A stretch of DNA of 64,000 bases. Source: Drechslerella dactyloides (lineage: Eukaryota; Ascomycota; Orbiliomycetes; Orbiliales; Orbiliaceae). Position 1 is the first letter of the stretch. Each line of letters starts with the position of its first letter. The notes beneath the pieces were generated by a model. That model had not been told where the DNA came from, made no database searches, and worked only from the letters and a program-made list of their open reading frames with translations. The stretch is from positions 62,001 through 126,000 of the forward strand of contig JAGTWJ010000007.1 of assembly GCA_020064725.1 (NCBI GenBank), in the 5' to 3' direction. Position numbers and translations under genes: made by a program. This document shows positions 1-11,761 of the stretch, one piece after another.

Positions 1-1102
1 CGATCTATTTCCTCCTGGGCATTTATTTGCACGTCCGGAAATAACGTCATAGCCAAGAAAAACCAGGATATAGCCGCTACTGTGGTATCCGTTCCTCCAG
101 CGTACAGCGCATTTGCGCTGTATTTGATAGCATCTTCCGCGTCTGAACTGCCTAAGAGGCGTGAAACGTACGATGGCTTTCCCAGACTGAGCGCTCGTTG
201 TCCGGCCGTAAATTCAAATGGTTTCTGCACCGCATCTAGATAATTTTTCCGATATGTTCGACCGATCCTTTTACATTCCATGCCAGGCATCCACTCTGGT
301 AGGTATCTAAGCCAAGGGATGAAATCAACAAGCCAAGCGCCCGCGGATCCTGCATTGTTGATGTCGGCCGTGCAGCGTGTGACGAGAGCAACCATAGGGT
401 CTTCCTCTGGTTGACAGTTGTATCCGTATAGAATGTTAAGCATAAGGGAGCCCGTCAACCTACCAGAACACCGTAGATTGTAAGCAATGCAAATCGTTTC
501 ATTAAGGAAGGGGCAATATTACATCTGTAGCTCATTTAAGATATCTTCAGAATTGCTCATAATGCGTAAAAGGAACCGTTGAACTTCAGAGTCAATCGAC
601 GAGTAACATTTTGTAACGAGGCTCTTAGACCCGATAAGCTGGGCTATCAGTTTACGTTGCTGACGGTGCCTTGGATCAGTGTTCGATTGGACGCTTAGAC
701 TACATTCGTAGCCACACCTATCATATTAAATTATTAGCCTATGCGCATGTAAATCGTTGAATCGAGAGGATCCTACATTTTGTGGAAAAAGAATTGGAAT
801 GGTCTGGAACTGAATGTAGCAGATCTTTTACTCAAGATTTCGAACGCCATTTCCAAGTCGTGAACGAGAACTATTGTCTGATTTAGCACCGTTACAGAGC
901 TTATAGGTCCGTAGAGGTCCTTATGTTTCAGCCAATGTTGCCATTCTGGGGTGTCCGACGGCGGCGGAAGATCGAGAATGTTTCCTACGATTGGTAGACC
1001 CTTCGGACCGGGGGGCAGAGGGAGTCTATGCCGCATGAGCATCTTTCGAGTGATCCATGATATAACAAGAATCACGCCGCCGTAGAAAACGATTCCATAC
1101 AT
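1..1102 (-). CDS. Cytochrome P450 monooxygenase, 3' part missing at window edge
   Basis: The 5' portion of a microsomal P450 (about 326 codons present) runs off the left edge. Exons are 1102-777, 717-523 and 459-1, with introns of 59 and 63 nt (GT-AG, frame kept). The N-terminus is a membrane anchor followed by the proline hinge PLPPGPKGLPIVGN. Exon 2 carries the C-helix region with RHRQQRKLIAQL. Exon 3 reaches the I-helix oxygen-activation motif YAGGTDTT, which is intact. The ExxR and haem-cysteine regions lie beyond the edge. It resembles fungal OrdA-like P450s that oxidise secondary metabolites or xenobiotics, but the substrate cannot be read from the sequence. No biosynthetic partner is adjacent inside the window. 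Confidence 0.9.
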
Positions 1103-3326
1103 CGTAGATTCAACGTCAATATCCTGGCGAATTTAATCAATACCAGATAAAGAAACTGGAAACCTGAAAGTTGAATAAGGATGGTTGTGGATAAGTATGG
1201 CCTTGTGTAGGGATGATTTTAAATTGGTGGCCAAGCAAAGCTTTCAGGACACTAGGAGTGACTTCCCCGGTAATCAGATCAATTGCCTCCAATTTATACT
1301 AAAATGCGGAGGGTACCGGGTCAAGTCGGCTATTTAGTCGAACGTGGGGTAGATTACGCTTTCTGTGAAGACGTCAACTCTTATAATATCAATCTAGAAG
1401 AGTACGTCTCAACCAAATGTGGCAATGCCAACCGTAGGGAAGTTTCAGCAAGCATGGTTAGAATTCGGCATCCAAACGGCCGTTTATAATGAGAGGCGTT
1501 AAATCATGGCCCGACTTCAACGGATAAGGTCAAGATAGAGGCAAGGATGGTATTACATCTCGTAGTAATATCGATGTGCCTGCACGTTCATTACCGTTGA
1601 TAGCCTTGAGTCGACTGTCCGATACCGGCCAGTCGAGCCTGCGATACGTCGGAAACGCACCGAAAAATAATAAAGGCCGAAATGCCGAACAACAGAAATG
1701 CCGATAGGAAGCATTGAAGCCAACATGATTGATGTAACACATTCTACATAACTTTCGTGTAGCTGACCAGCCGAGAAAAAGGATGTTTGGTCTTTCCAAG
1801 TTAGTACCTAGGTAAGTAAGTAGTTAGAAGTAGTTCGCTTTCGCTTGTGCCTGCCGGCCCGTGTTGCTGGTAAACACACGACGAAGCCTTCCCCAAGAGC
1901 CTACCGACGCTAGGGTGATGCTAGGTTCTTAGCTCGAATGCCAATTGGTAAGTGGCTCATCTGCCAACATATGTGTGGGTGACAAGCTTTCCTGAGGGTG
2001 TGCAAAAGGGACAGAGAGTAGAGTTCACTTACATGCGACTGCGGGATCTCACAGGTTCCGTCGCGAGCTAGCCTCGATACCAGGGCACTACATATCGGGC
2101 GTTTCAAAGGTCTTCTAAACACCAGTCTCGAGAACACGTTAACGCTGACACATGCGCCGGCTTGAGGCTCCTGGAACTACGTATTGAGGCTACAGCTCAG
2201 CTGCCTTCCCTTCCAGGCCACAGGGACGTGCGACTATCAAGTCGACTCGCGTTGTAAAAGGCGCGGCGTCGTTCGCGCTTGTAACCTTCTAATCATGTAG
2301 TTAGCACCGAGCGAGCAACCGAGCGAACCACCGTATAACTGAACATCTAAAGAGACGACTCCAAAAAGGACCCACCAGCAAGCGTAGTATTCCGACAGAA
2401 AACGTCGGATATAATTTGTTCGAAATACGGAGCACGGTCTCTCGATTTCTCGTTGAATCCGAGCCGCTACGAGCTCAGGCCCCCGACCCTAGCTCGCCAA
2501 TTGGAGCTGCCTGCTTCGTCCTCCGCGAAGGTTGCGAAATGGGCTCGCGGAACGGGAGCTAAAAATACTTCTCCCCCCAGGTTATCGAGAGCTTGAACTT
2601 TTCTCCCCAGCGATATACTAAGTACACGGCGTGCGTCACGCGTGACCGCTCGCCATGCTGGGCGCAGCACGCCTAACCATGTAACTGATCGTGTCTCTGC
2701 TCGCACCCAGGCAGGTCGGTACTCGAGTAACTGCTCGGGACTCGGATTCTTCGTGGCGGGGACTGCAGCGCCCCTGTGCAAGGATCCTGTCCCGCTTCCA
2801 CTTGGCTTGTCAGATTCGTCCGTGCGGCACACCCCGCCTGACAATCTCGAAACGCAAGCTCGGTCAGCATTCGGGCTTACTCAGGATCACTGCATTGAGC
2901 CGGTCAAGATTACTATATACTCGCCAACGTTCCCCGCATCCCACTGCAAATGTCTCTGGCAAGAAAGTCCATTTAAACCTACGCAACGGCAGAGGCTCTG
3001 CGTGTCCCGACAGGCAACTGGTTTTGCAATTCTGTGATCCAGCACCTTGGGCCCAACTCCAACTTCGACAAGCACAACAACAACAAAACTACGTGTCGCG
3101 AGTATCAGAGCTTAGCAGCCCAGATCAATTGAAGCCAGCCATTGATCAGAATCGGCGACGTGTATGGTGTCATATATCAGCCGAAAGTCAAGATCAACAA
3201 GTCCGAGTCTGCTAGACGAATAGCAACCTCTTACCCAACCCTACACGCACATATACATCGTTCCGCTTCACTTTAACTGCATCGCACACGGCTCGTGTAG
3301 CCACCAGTGCGAGTCCCTTTCACGAG
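1103..3326. other. Intergenic region, no supportable gene
   Basis: About 2.2 kb lies between the divergent P450 and NLR-like genes. Several short ORFs occur (for example 2467-2844 and 2691-3215), but they overlap each other on both strands, many start at non-ATG codons, and none shows domain-like composition. The segment directly before 3327 presumably holds the NLR-like promoter. One copy of a 10-bp palindrome lies at 1805-1814. Confidence 0.6.
1805..1814. repeat. Palindrome TACCTAGGTA, copy 1 of 3
   Basis: Exact 10-bp palindrome followed by AGTAAGTAG. The same 10-mer recurs at 21029-21038 and 41347-41356, always outside genes. Confidence 0.7.
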
Positions 3327-5496
3327 ATGACGTCGGCACCCCTGCAAAAGAAAACCTACGATATCGTTCAGCAAGGCATTAAGGAGCTGTACACGCCGGA
3401 GAATCCTGATGTTGAGTATGCCAAGACCGCCCCGACCAAATTCTCTATTTAGAGTGCGCGTGCAGTGCTGAACCAGACTTTGCTAGCATTATCGCCGTGC
3501 CCGGACTCGGCGCCCCGCCGCTGGAGAGCTGGAAATCAGTCGACCCGAAGAACGAGTTCAACTGGTTAACGGACCGCGATGGCCTCGCAAAAGAATTTCC
3601 TCGAGCGCGAATACTCCTCTACATGTACCAATCCGCTTGGTCGGGATCCCTGAAAGTCCGTCAATTTATGTCCAATCTGGCCATGACGCTTCTCTATGGC
3701 CTCCACGACAAACGAAAGGTACGGCGCGAAGCATGAGTGAACATTTAAGTCAAACATGAACCCGCTGACCAGTCACCCCGAAGGATGCCCCTCTACGACC
3801 GATCGTATTCATCGGACACAGTATGGGAGGCCTAGTTATTGCAAAGGTACCTTCCATACATCTCTAATTGATCCTCAATATTCAAGAAATATCACTCATC
3901 ACTCCCTAGGCCATAAGCTTTGCAGAATCTCGCAGAGACCTTTTTGGCAAAATGTTCGAAGCGATATCTGGTTGCATCTTTTTTGGCACTCCATTTGACG
4001 GAGCTCATGCCGCTGCCGCTGCAAGCATGTTTTCGCGAGTTAGCGAAGTCTTCGGTCTGGATGCAGCCACTTCCTCAAAGCTGCTAGATTTGATGAAGCC
4101 CGGAGATGAAGGTCTCCGAGACATCAAAAATGATTTCATGCGGCTTACCACCAAGATGAGCCCAAAGATTGAACTTTTCTGCTTCTACGAGGAAAAGCCT
4201 ACAGACTGGAGTAGGCAAGCAGGTCTGCCTTTCAGCGTACCCCTACCAAAGGTATATACACACACACACTCCTCCAATCGAACCTGGCCTATGCTGACCT
4301 TACTAGAAATTTGAGGACTTTGTCACCCGGGAATCAGCAACACTCACCGGCGTTGACAACATTGGGCTTGCGCGTGTGCATCGAGAACTTGTCAAATTTG
4401 ACAGCTTCAAGGATACCGTCTACCAGCTTGTTCGCGGTCCCCTCAAAAACATCATCAATGGCGCCCCCCTTATTGCGAAAAACAGGTTCAACTCCACGCG
4501 TGGGATAGACAGAGGGGTCGTCAAGGGTGTTCTCGACGCGCTGGAGGGAGTCCAAATCGACAAGAAACGGAAGCGTCTTTCTCAAAGCGTTATATCGTCT
4601 TCTTGGATCTTACAAGAAGAGGAGTATAAAGAATGGTTTCAAAAAGCAGGTCCTCCCATTGACTCTCTCTGGGTTGTAGGACCAGAGGGCAAAGGAAAGC
4701 TAGGTGCCTCTCTAGCTGCCATTGATCATATCGAAGAGTATATCCGCCAAGAGGAGACGAGAAATTCTGGCCAAGCTGCCAATCTTCTTGCTTACTTCCT
4801 TTGCGACTCTACGGCAGAGTGCTCCAGTCCAGAGGAACTCCTCAAATCTCTCTTACGACAGCTTGTCAATCAGCAGGCAGGCCTGGCGCCCTACGCGAAG
4901 CAATTCGTAAAGGCCCAAAAGGAATCTCGAGGGAAAACCCAAGCGGGATTGACCGTAGAGAATCTCTGGCAATGTCTACAGGACATATTGACCGACGACT
5001 TGATCGGCACCGTCTACTTCATCGTCAACAACCTGCACTCAATGGATGAAGAAGCTGATTCTACAAAGAAACTGATGGGCCTCATCAGCTCCGACCTCGA
5101 TTCCAGTCTGGAGCCCTTGAATCGCGGACACATTCGTTGGCTCTTTACGAGCCAGAACCGACACAGCATCAAACAGGCGCTGAAAGACCCTAGTATCCGA
5201 GTCATCGACTTGGATGATGGGAAATACGGCAACCAAGTTCAGAACGAATTGCGACTGCACGCACAGAAGAAAATTGCAACACTAGGCATGGAAAAGGGCT
5301 ACAACAAGGCCCTTACATATTTCGCAGGCAGCTTGATCGGTAAACGGGCCCAGAACACGCAATGGATCGATATTACCATTATTCAACTCGCAGAGTTACC
5401 CACCGACGCCAGAGACCTCAAAGTTAGATCATTGTTAGAGCGTATACCGCAGGATCTAAGAGCGCTCCTGGATAGAGCTTGGCTTTCGGTGAGTCC

Positions 5497-5531
<35 letters not shown>

Positions 5532-8500
5532 TGTCTATCTTTGGTATGTAGAAACTCCACATCATTAGCCGGATAGCTGATTGCGCGCGTGTCAATATAT
5601 AGGTACTTGATCCCAAAGACGAGAAGGTGGAGGAGATCAAGGAAATGCTCCGGACCCTTATAATCACATATGAGGAGCCAACGGAGAACGATTTGGCGGT
5701 TCTCACAGGTTTATCCAGCGAGCCGGAGCAGAGGGCGCATCTCTGCAGTCTCGTCGAAAAATGTCGACCGTTGCTTACGTTCCGAAAATCTGGGAAGGGC
5801 AGCGATAGAATCGCGTTCATGAACTCGATTGTCAAATCCCATCTGCTTGAACATGCCGAGAGACTCTTGGGACTATCCGTAGAGGAAATAAGATGGCAGC
5901 ACGGAATTCTCGCATTGCGGAGTTTCACGTACTTAGTGGGATATTTCAATGAACATGAACCTCCAGAGACAGGAAACACGGAACAACAACAGACTACCGC
6001 TGCCGCCGCACCGGTGACTTCTGAAAACGACGGCATCGCCACGGATTTCGGCATGGCTGACCAAAACCCGGAGGCAGAAAATACAAATGCTGAGGAACAA
6101 CCGGAAGCATTCGTGGGAGGCATGGAAGAACTGCAGTTTGACTACTCCGATGAAGAAGAATCCGAATACGATGATGACGTAGACTATGTCACTGAGCACA
6201 TTGACCAAACGAGCCTGGATGAAGTGTCGAATTATGCAGTTAAGCATTGGCTTCATCATGCCAGTAAAGCTACTGCAGATATTGCTGAGACTCTGAGTCA
6301 AGAAGAAGAGTTCTGGAAGCGCGACTCAATCGTGCGCCCGAGGTGGCTGAAGGTTTACGAGGATTTGACAAACGCCTTCGACGGTGTCGAAATCAAGGGC
6401 CTTACCGGTCTTCATGTTGCATCTTCAGTTGGATTTGCCCAGCTTGTTACCGCACTCATGAAGAACGGCTACGCAGCCGAGAGGGATGTCAAAGATACCC
6501 TGGAGAACACACCAGTAAGTCCTTCAAACCCATACAGGGTTGACCATGGCTAATTTCAGCTAGCTTCACCTGGCCGCTTTTCTAGGACGCCCCAACATCA
6601 CAGAAATCCTTCTCAATAGCGGTGCCAAAGTTGACGAGGGCCAAGATGAGGGTGACTCCACCCCATTGGCCATGGCAGCTACACAAGGCCACTGTAGAGT
6701 CATGGTCAAGCTTCTGAATAGAGGCGCGAATCCAAATTCTCTTGGTCAGGGAGGTCCGGTCATCAATGAGGCCATCGTCTCTGGAAACATGGAAGCCGTC
6801 AGGCTGTTAGTTGAACATGGCGCTGTACTCACACATGACGACGAAGACAGCGAGGTGCCTCCCCCGCTTGCACTATCAGCACTTCTTTCGGACCTGGGGA
6901 TGTTTACCTATCTGCTAGAAGCATGTGCAGATAAGATTCCAGACGAGGAGTACAGCAAGGCTTTGGTCTTCTCCGCGGTCGCTGGACGAATAGAAGTCAC
7001 GAGGCGGCTGATGAAGTTCCAGCACAATGCTGAGACACTCAGCGCTTCTCTGTCATCAGCTGCAGAAGAAGCAAACTGGGATATTATGATGCTTATCTTG
7101 GAAAGTTGTCAAGGTCTTGACTGCGATGAGGTCTTTGAGACGGTAGCTGTGAGCACGGAGCAACAAGACAAGATTCTGTCTGCTATCTGGAAACATACAA
7201 ATGGAACTGTGTCGCAGGAGACCCTCAGCAAGTCGCTATACCAGGCTACGGACAAAGAAAAGGAGTCAACAGTAAGACTTCTTCTGCAAGAATTCGGCGC
7301 AAATCCGAATGCAACAGGCGAGGAGTAAGTAACTCACTACAGGGATAGAATCCAAAGCCACTTGGCTAATTTTTCTTTTCGCAGATACGGAAACGCTCTG
7401 ACGGCGGCAGCGTACGATGGAACCATCGATATTATCAGGATGCTTCTCGATCACGGGGCGAATGCCAATTCCCCCGATGGTTGGGCTTTGCAAACAGCTG
7501 CTGCCCAAGGGCACCTCGAGGTTGTGGAGCTTCTCCTCGAGCGCGGGGCACATGTTAATGCCTGCATCAGCGAGGACAAGTTCCTGCAGGGCACCGCTCT
7601 ACAAGGCGCTTGCGAAGCTGGCCAGCTCAACATAGTCACGCTTTTGCTGAAGCACGGCGCTGATCCAAACTTGGGTGCCGGACCACTGACTTGTCCCATC
7701 ATAGCAGCGTGTAGGAAAGGCGAGGGCGAGATCCTTGACTTGTTAGTTGATGCAGGAGCCACCCTCAATCGGTTTGGCGGGCCGGACATGTCTTCGCCAT
7801 TGATTAATGCTTCCAGCACACTATTTGTGGAGTCTGTGCAAAAGCTTCTCGATGCCGGGGCGGATATCAATCTACCAGACGCAGATGGCGATACGGCCTT
7901 GATTGTCGCAGCCGGTGTCGATGATGCCAGGCTGACAGCATTCCTACTCGAAAAGGGGGCGGACATTACGCATGCGAACAAAGTAGGTCACAATGCGTTG
8001 AAAGCAGCTTCGGAGGCCGGTGCGGTGTCCTCTGTCGAAGTTCTGGTTGAAGCCATCTCCCGTGTGTTCTCAGCCCTCAATGGAGCCGTCATGCAAGGAA
8101 ATCATGACGTTAGTCTGGTTCTCAAGAGCGTCAGCTTCGAGAACTTAGCACCTGAGGAAGAAGAGGAAGAAGCCGACGGTGATGCCGACGCTGGCGAAGG
8201 CGAAGGCGAAGGTGAAGGGGCGAAAGCGGCCGACGAGGACTCGGGCCCTGTTGAACATACGAACATGCACCCAACGTCTGATGAACAATCAACCGCAGCT
8301 GTCCTTGACTCACAACCTCAAGAGCCCACTCACGTCGCGGATGAGCCCACGCCGACCCCCGACCACGCTGCCCTTTACGGGCAGGAGCCTGCTCCGGAGT
8401 ATGCGCACCACCAAGCTTACGTTGCTCCAACAGGCTACAGTTATCAGCCCCAAACGGCATCAAACTTTCAGGCTTTGCCAGACTATTCCGAGCCCCATCC

Positions 8501-9233
8501 AGATGCAATTGCAGCCGCAGAAACGCCAATGACACCGGCAGAATCGCTGCCAGCCGCCCCTGAGCGATTCCATGGGTCTCAGGCCCACGCGTCGAGCGCG
8601 CCGGACGCAGGCTACGACAGCTCGACTTCGGCTGCTCACGCCCAAGCGCCACATCCTGCTCAGTCGCCTCAATCCCCTCCAGCCCCTCCCGCCTCGGGCC
8701 AAATCACTATTGCGGACCAGTTGCAGGCCTACCAGGCTTATTCGGCCATCCAGGGCTCACCGGTGAGTCAGGGCTATCAAGGGTATCAGCGCCCATCCCG
8801 CAAGCCGCTCAATAGCGGTGGCACGGAGCCTCCGAGCCAAACCTCTTACTCCAGCAACCAGGCCACGCCTCAAAACCACCAGGGCTACCAAAATTATCAG
8901 GGCTATCAAGGTTACCAGAGCCAGACCAGTTATCAGACACCTCCCCCCAGTCAAGGCTACCAGAGCCCTTCTCCCACCCAAGGCTTTCACAGCCCTAGAC
9001 CCAGCCAGGACTATTCTAGACCCCAACAATCTCATGAATACCAAACCTCCTCACCCAGCCAGGGGTACCGTAGCCCCATGTCAATGCAGAGTTACCAGCA
9101 GCAATCGGGAAACGAACAATATCCGAGTCCGCAACCAAGCCAGACCCATCGTTATCCAGATTACACCCCTGGCCAGCCCACAGACCCGGCTAACGCGAAC
9201 GGCAAATATCGATATAACGATGGCTCATGGTGA
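3327..9233 (+). CDS. NLR-like protein: alpha/beta hydrolase, NACHT-like, ankyrin repeats, Tyr/Gln-rich tail
   Basis: Spliced model of 1816 aa. Exons are 3327-3415, 3466-3718, 3784-3846, 3910-4251, 4307-5488, 5603-6514, 6564-7324 and 7385-9233; every junction is GT-AG and in frame. Residues about 30-280 form a lipase-like alpha/beta hydrolase with the start motif AVPGLGA and an intact nucleophile elbow GHSMGG (Ser about 127). Residues about 330-640 resemble a NACHT module, but the P-loop reads GPEGKGKL at about 374, with Leu where Ser/Thr is usual. The Walker-B-like strand reads VYFIVNN at about 485-491, with Asn where Asp is usual. Ankyrin repeats span about 920-1450. An acidic Glu/Gly stretch and a disordered Pro/Gln/Tyr/Ser-rich tail with GYQ units follow. 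The architecture is that of fungal STAND/NLR proteins linked to non-self recognition; the ligand and effector reaction are unknown. The start is chosen because exon 1 joins exon 2 in frame. Confidence 0.88.
5497..5521 (+). repeat. 25-nt poly-A tract inside an intron of the NLR-like gene
   Basis: An uninterrupted run of 25 A begins eight bases after the start of the 114-nt intron 5489-5602. The other introns of this gene are 49-65 nt. The run is a homopolymer liable to length change, but it lies outside the coding sequence if splicing occurs as modelled. Confidence 0.85.
8760..9230 (+). repeat. Coding low-complexity repeat (GYQ / SQGYxSP units)
   Basis: Degenerate tandem units encoding QGYQ, NYQGYQ and SPSQGYxSP fill the last 157 codons of the NLR-like protein. 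Composition is dominated by Gln, Tyr, Ser and Pro, with few hydrophobic or charged residues. This resembles the low-complexity, prion-like domains of FUS and of the Sup35 N-domain. At DNA level the repeats are imperfect (GGCTATCAAGG-like), so the array is old rather than freshly expanded. Confidence 0.75.
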
Positions 9234-9700
9234 GAATGGCGCAAACAAGGCTTCAGCGTCGGTAATGTCCATCTCGGTATGCAGAAGCTTGCTACCCGAA
9301 CCCTCCAGCTGTCGCGTTCCCATGCATGTACTGAATAATCGGCCATTGGAAATTGCTTTGTTGCACAGAAAATCCGCTAACAGTCAGGAGCTGGCTGGAA
9401 GTTCAATCGAAGGCGGCTCTGTGCGCTCGACGAGAGTTTTCTATTCTATTATAATTTAGCAGCTTGTTGACTTCTCGTGCGTTGTTTGGTACTAGCTATG
9501 GCTCATGCAGACATGTGGGCGGCGCTTTTTCATGCCTGTACGTAAATCGATCGTATTTTGTGATGACTTGATAAATAATACATTCCTGTATCTAAAATAA
9601 ACAACTGGGGACACAATCCCTACGGTGAGATATACATTACGGTGAATTAAGTATTACATATACACGTATAGTCATGATATACAGTATGCCTGCAGGCCTA
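9234..9700. other. Short convergent intergenic region
   Basis: The 3' ends of the NLR-like gene and the DUF6601 gene face each other here. AT-rich stretches with AATAAT and AATAAA-like motifs around 9570-9600 fit polyadenylation signals. I see no gene. Confidence 0.5.
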
Positions 9701-10825
9701 CTAGTTTCGTCCTTTAACCTCTGCTCTCTCCCAATCCTGAAGCAATCCCATTTCGCGAAAACGGCGCCTCTCATATGTCCTTGTGATTGCCCAATTGTAT
9801 CCTACGATGAACAAGACGACCCCGAATATAGCGACACCGATTATGAGGGGGGCGATCATCGCGAGGACCGAGATGCCGTAGCTGACGTTCTGGAAAGGCA
9901 CATTTGCTTGAAGCTGTTCCGTGGCGAGACCGACTTGCATTGCCGTCAAGACGATGACAACGTAACCAAGGATCGCAGCTAACAGATGAAAGTTATCGCG
10001 GAGAAGGTCCCCGTAGGAGGTGTGAGAGGACACTTTGGAGTAGCCGCGCCACAGTAGCCCCTTTCGCCAGCGGTATATCGAGTTCAAGCGGCTGAGACGA
10101 AGTTCGCCATACCAGAACCGAGGGTTGACTAGGGAAAAGCGAAAGTCGCGCAGGAACTGGCGGGTAAACTCTCGCCAGTTGTCCCAGGTCATCCCTTCCG
10201 GCAGAAGCCCCAACTGCTGGGCGATGCGAAAATCGCTCTCGTAAGATATGAGTGCCGTGTATGTGAAGAGAAAGCCGCGGGCGCTTTTCGCCAAATCTTC
10301 GCGCGCCTCACGCTGGCCGTGCTCCATAGCTCCAGAGCAAGCCAGATGGGTCGCCCAGAAGTCTGAATCGAGAAGGTATGATGGTATCGGTTTCACGAAG
10401 ATGCGCGGTCCGGACCAGACGAGATGGAGATCCATAGCTTCTGTCACCACAATACTCCTCGAGAGAACCAGTTGATAATGTAGCGGGCGGGGCGGCATGG
10501 GTCGTCCCACCAGCCAGAGATGATTTCGGATATCATCTAGCCTCTTTACGAGCAGCTCGCGCTGCAGAAACTCCAAGTCGTCGAAGCTCGGTACCAAGAT
10601 AAGGTCGCGTTTGGTCCGGTAAGAGGCGGGTAGGTATCGTTGGTTCACTAGCTTGTCGAACTGAGGTTTCCCCAAATTAAAGCTATCTTGACTGATTGTC
10701 GAGTCCATAATTCGGACGTGAAAGGGCAGTTTGGGCTCGCAGGCATCGATGCTGTCCTGGTTGACGCCGAGGCCTTCGAGTTCGGCCTCGCCAGGAAGCA
10801 ATTTCGAGGTGGGAAAGCGAGACAT
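9701..10825 (-). CDS. DUF6601-type membrane protein
   Basis: Intronless, 374 aa from the first ATG of the frame (an upstream GTG extension is ignored). The N-terminal 250 residues are soluble and rich in aromatic and basic residues, with conserved-looking blocks such as YLPASYRTKRDL and HLWLVGRPMPPRPLHY. Two strong transmembrane segments lie near the C-terminus (about 290-315 and 325-355), and the protein ends in a basic tail. The pattern matches a fungal family of unknown function that I associate with Pfam DUF6601, recalled and not searched. Relatives are sometimes labelled subtilisin-like protease, but no catalytic triad is visible, so I assign no enzymatic role. Confidence 0.7.
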   Translation of the reverse strand: MSRFPTSKLLPGEAELEGLGVNQDSIDACEPKLPFHVRIMDSTISQDSFNLGKPQFDKLVNQRYLPASYRTKRDLILVPSFDDLEFLQRELLVKRLDDIRNHLWLVGRPMPPRPLHYQLVLSRSIVVTEAMDLHLVWSGPRIFVKPIPSYLLDSDFWATHLACSGAMEHGQREAREDLAKSARGFLFTYTALISYESDFRIAQQLGLLPEGMTWDNWREFTRQFLRDFRFSLVNPRFWYGELRLSRLNSIYRWRKGLLWRGYSKVSSHTSYGDLLRDNFHLLAAILGYVVIVLTAMQVGLATEQLQANVPFQNVSYGISVLAMIAPLIIGVAIFGVVLFIVGYNWAITRTYERRRFREMGLLQDWERAEVKGRN

Positions 10826-11761
10826 CAGCAATATTAATATCGCAGTGCGACGCACCGGGCGAGTCTGTTTTGAGTATTTTTAATATGAGCGTTGTAAAAA
10901 TTTACGAAGGTCGCAGGCGACAGGAGGCCGGTTCGATCTCTTAACATCAGTGATAATTAAAGGTCGAAGTTTAGAGTGGGTGGATCTGGATATTATTCTT
11001 GAGCGGGAAGCGCACTGCGGAACGACTTCAGATATCGGCTGAGGCTCCGCTCGCCCAGGAGTTTGTGGCCTCGTGAGAGAAAAGCGGGGAGGCGGGCGAG
11101 CCGACAAGGTGGATCCAAGTTAATCTAACTGGGACCGCCCGAGACTGCTGGGACTGCAGGCTAAGCCGCCTCAGAAAATAGTAAGGCGTGTGCCCACCAC
11201 CAGGATTACTCGATTACAAAGGCGATCGGCATGCATCCTTGCACTGCTTCCTTCCCAATTGCCCTCCTGATTGCTCTCGTGAACAGGCACCAGCAGGCTG
11301 CGCCAGCTATCGACTAAACTTATAAGTTCGTCAGCGCCGCAGTTCACCAGCAAAGAATATTATTAATCCGGCACCTGCATATGACTATATATACTTTCAT
11401 GGATCAGCTTACTCACGGTATCGTGTTTCTGATAAGATGTAACGGAAATAGCGGATCACAATGATATCGCGAACTCGAACCCATTCAGTCGCTCGCGGGG
11501 TATAGCATGAGCCTTAGACATGAGAATTTCTGAGACACACTCATTAGATACATGCAAGAAATATCAACCAAAGGACTGGAAAGAACAACATTGTCATCTT
11601 CAACGAATACCCCAAAAAGGTCCACCCATCTTTCCTGATTTCTTTTTTTATATTTTTACTCCTTATCTCTCGGACTCAATATCAACATTGGGCAGGTCCG
11701 TAAGTCCTGTCAAGGCCCGGCATCCAATACGGGTATACGGGTTAGTCATATATATATAACC
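10826..11761. other. Intergenic region
   Basis: About 0.9 kb between the start of the DUF6601 gene and the 3' end of the Thr-rich secreted protein gene, both on the minus strand. No ORF has domain-like composition. The right end is AT-rich and probably contains the downstream gene's 3' UTR. Confidence 0.5.

Noticed and set aside
5383..6123. 246-codon minus-strand ORF
   Set aside because: Antisense to the NLR-like exons, with no domain features and Ser/Cys-rich shadow composition.
8760..9230. Repeat array that might be read as CRISPR-like or a minisatellite
   Set aside because: Units are imperfect, in frame, and encode GYQ-type protein repeats; there are no uniform spacers.
10826..10855. Ten-codon extension of the DUF6601 protein
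   Set aside because: It starts at GTG; the first ATG is at 10825.
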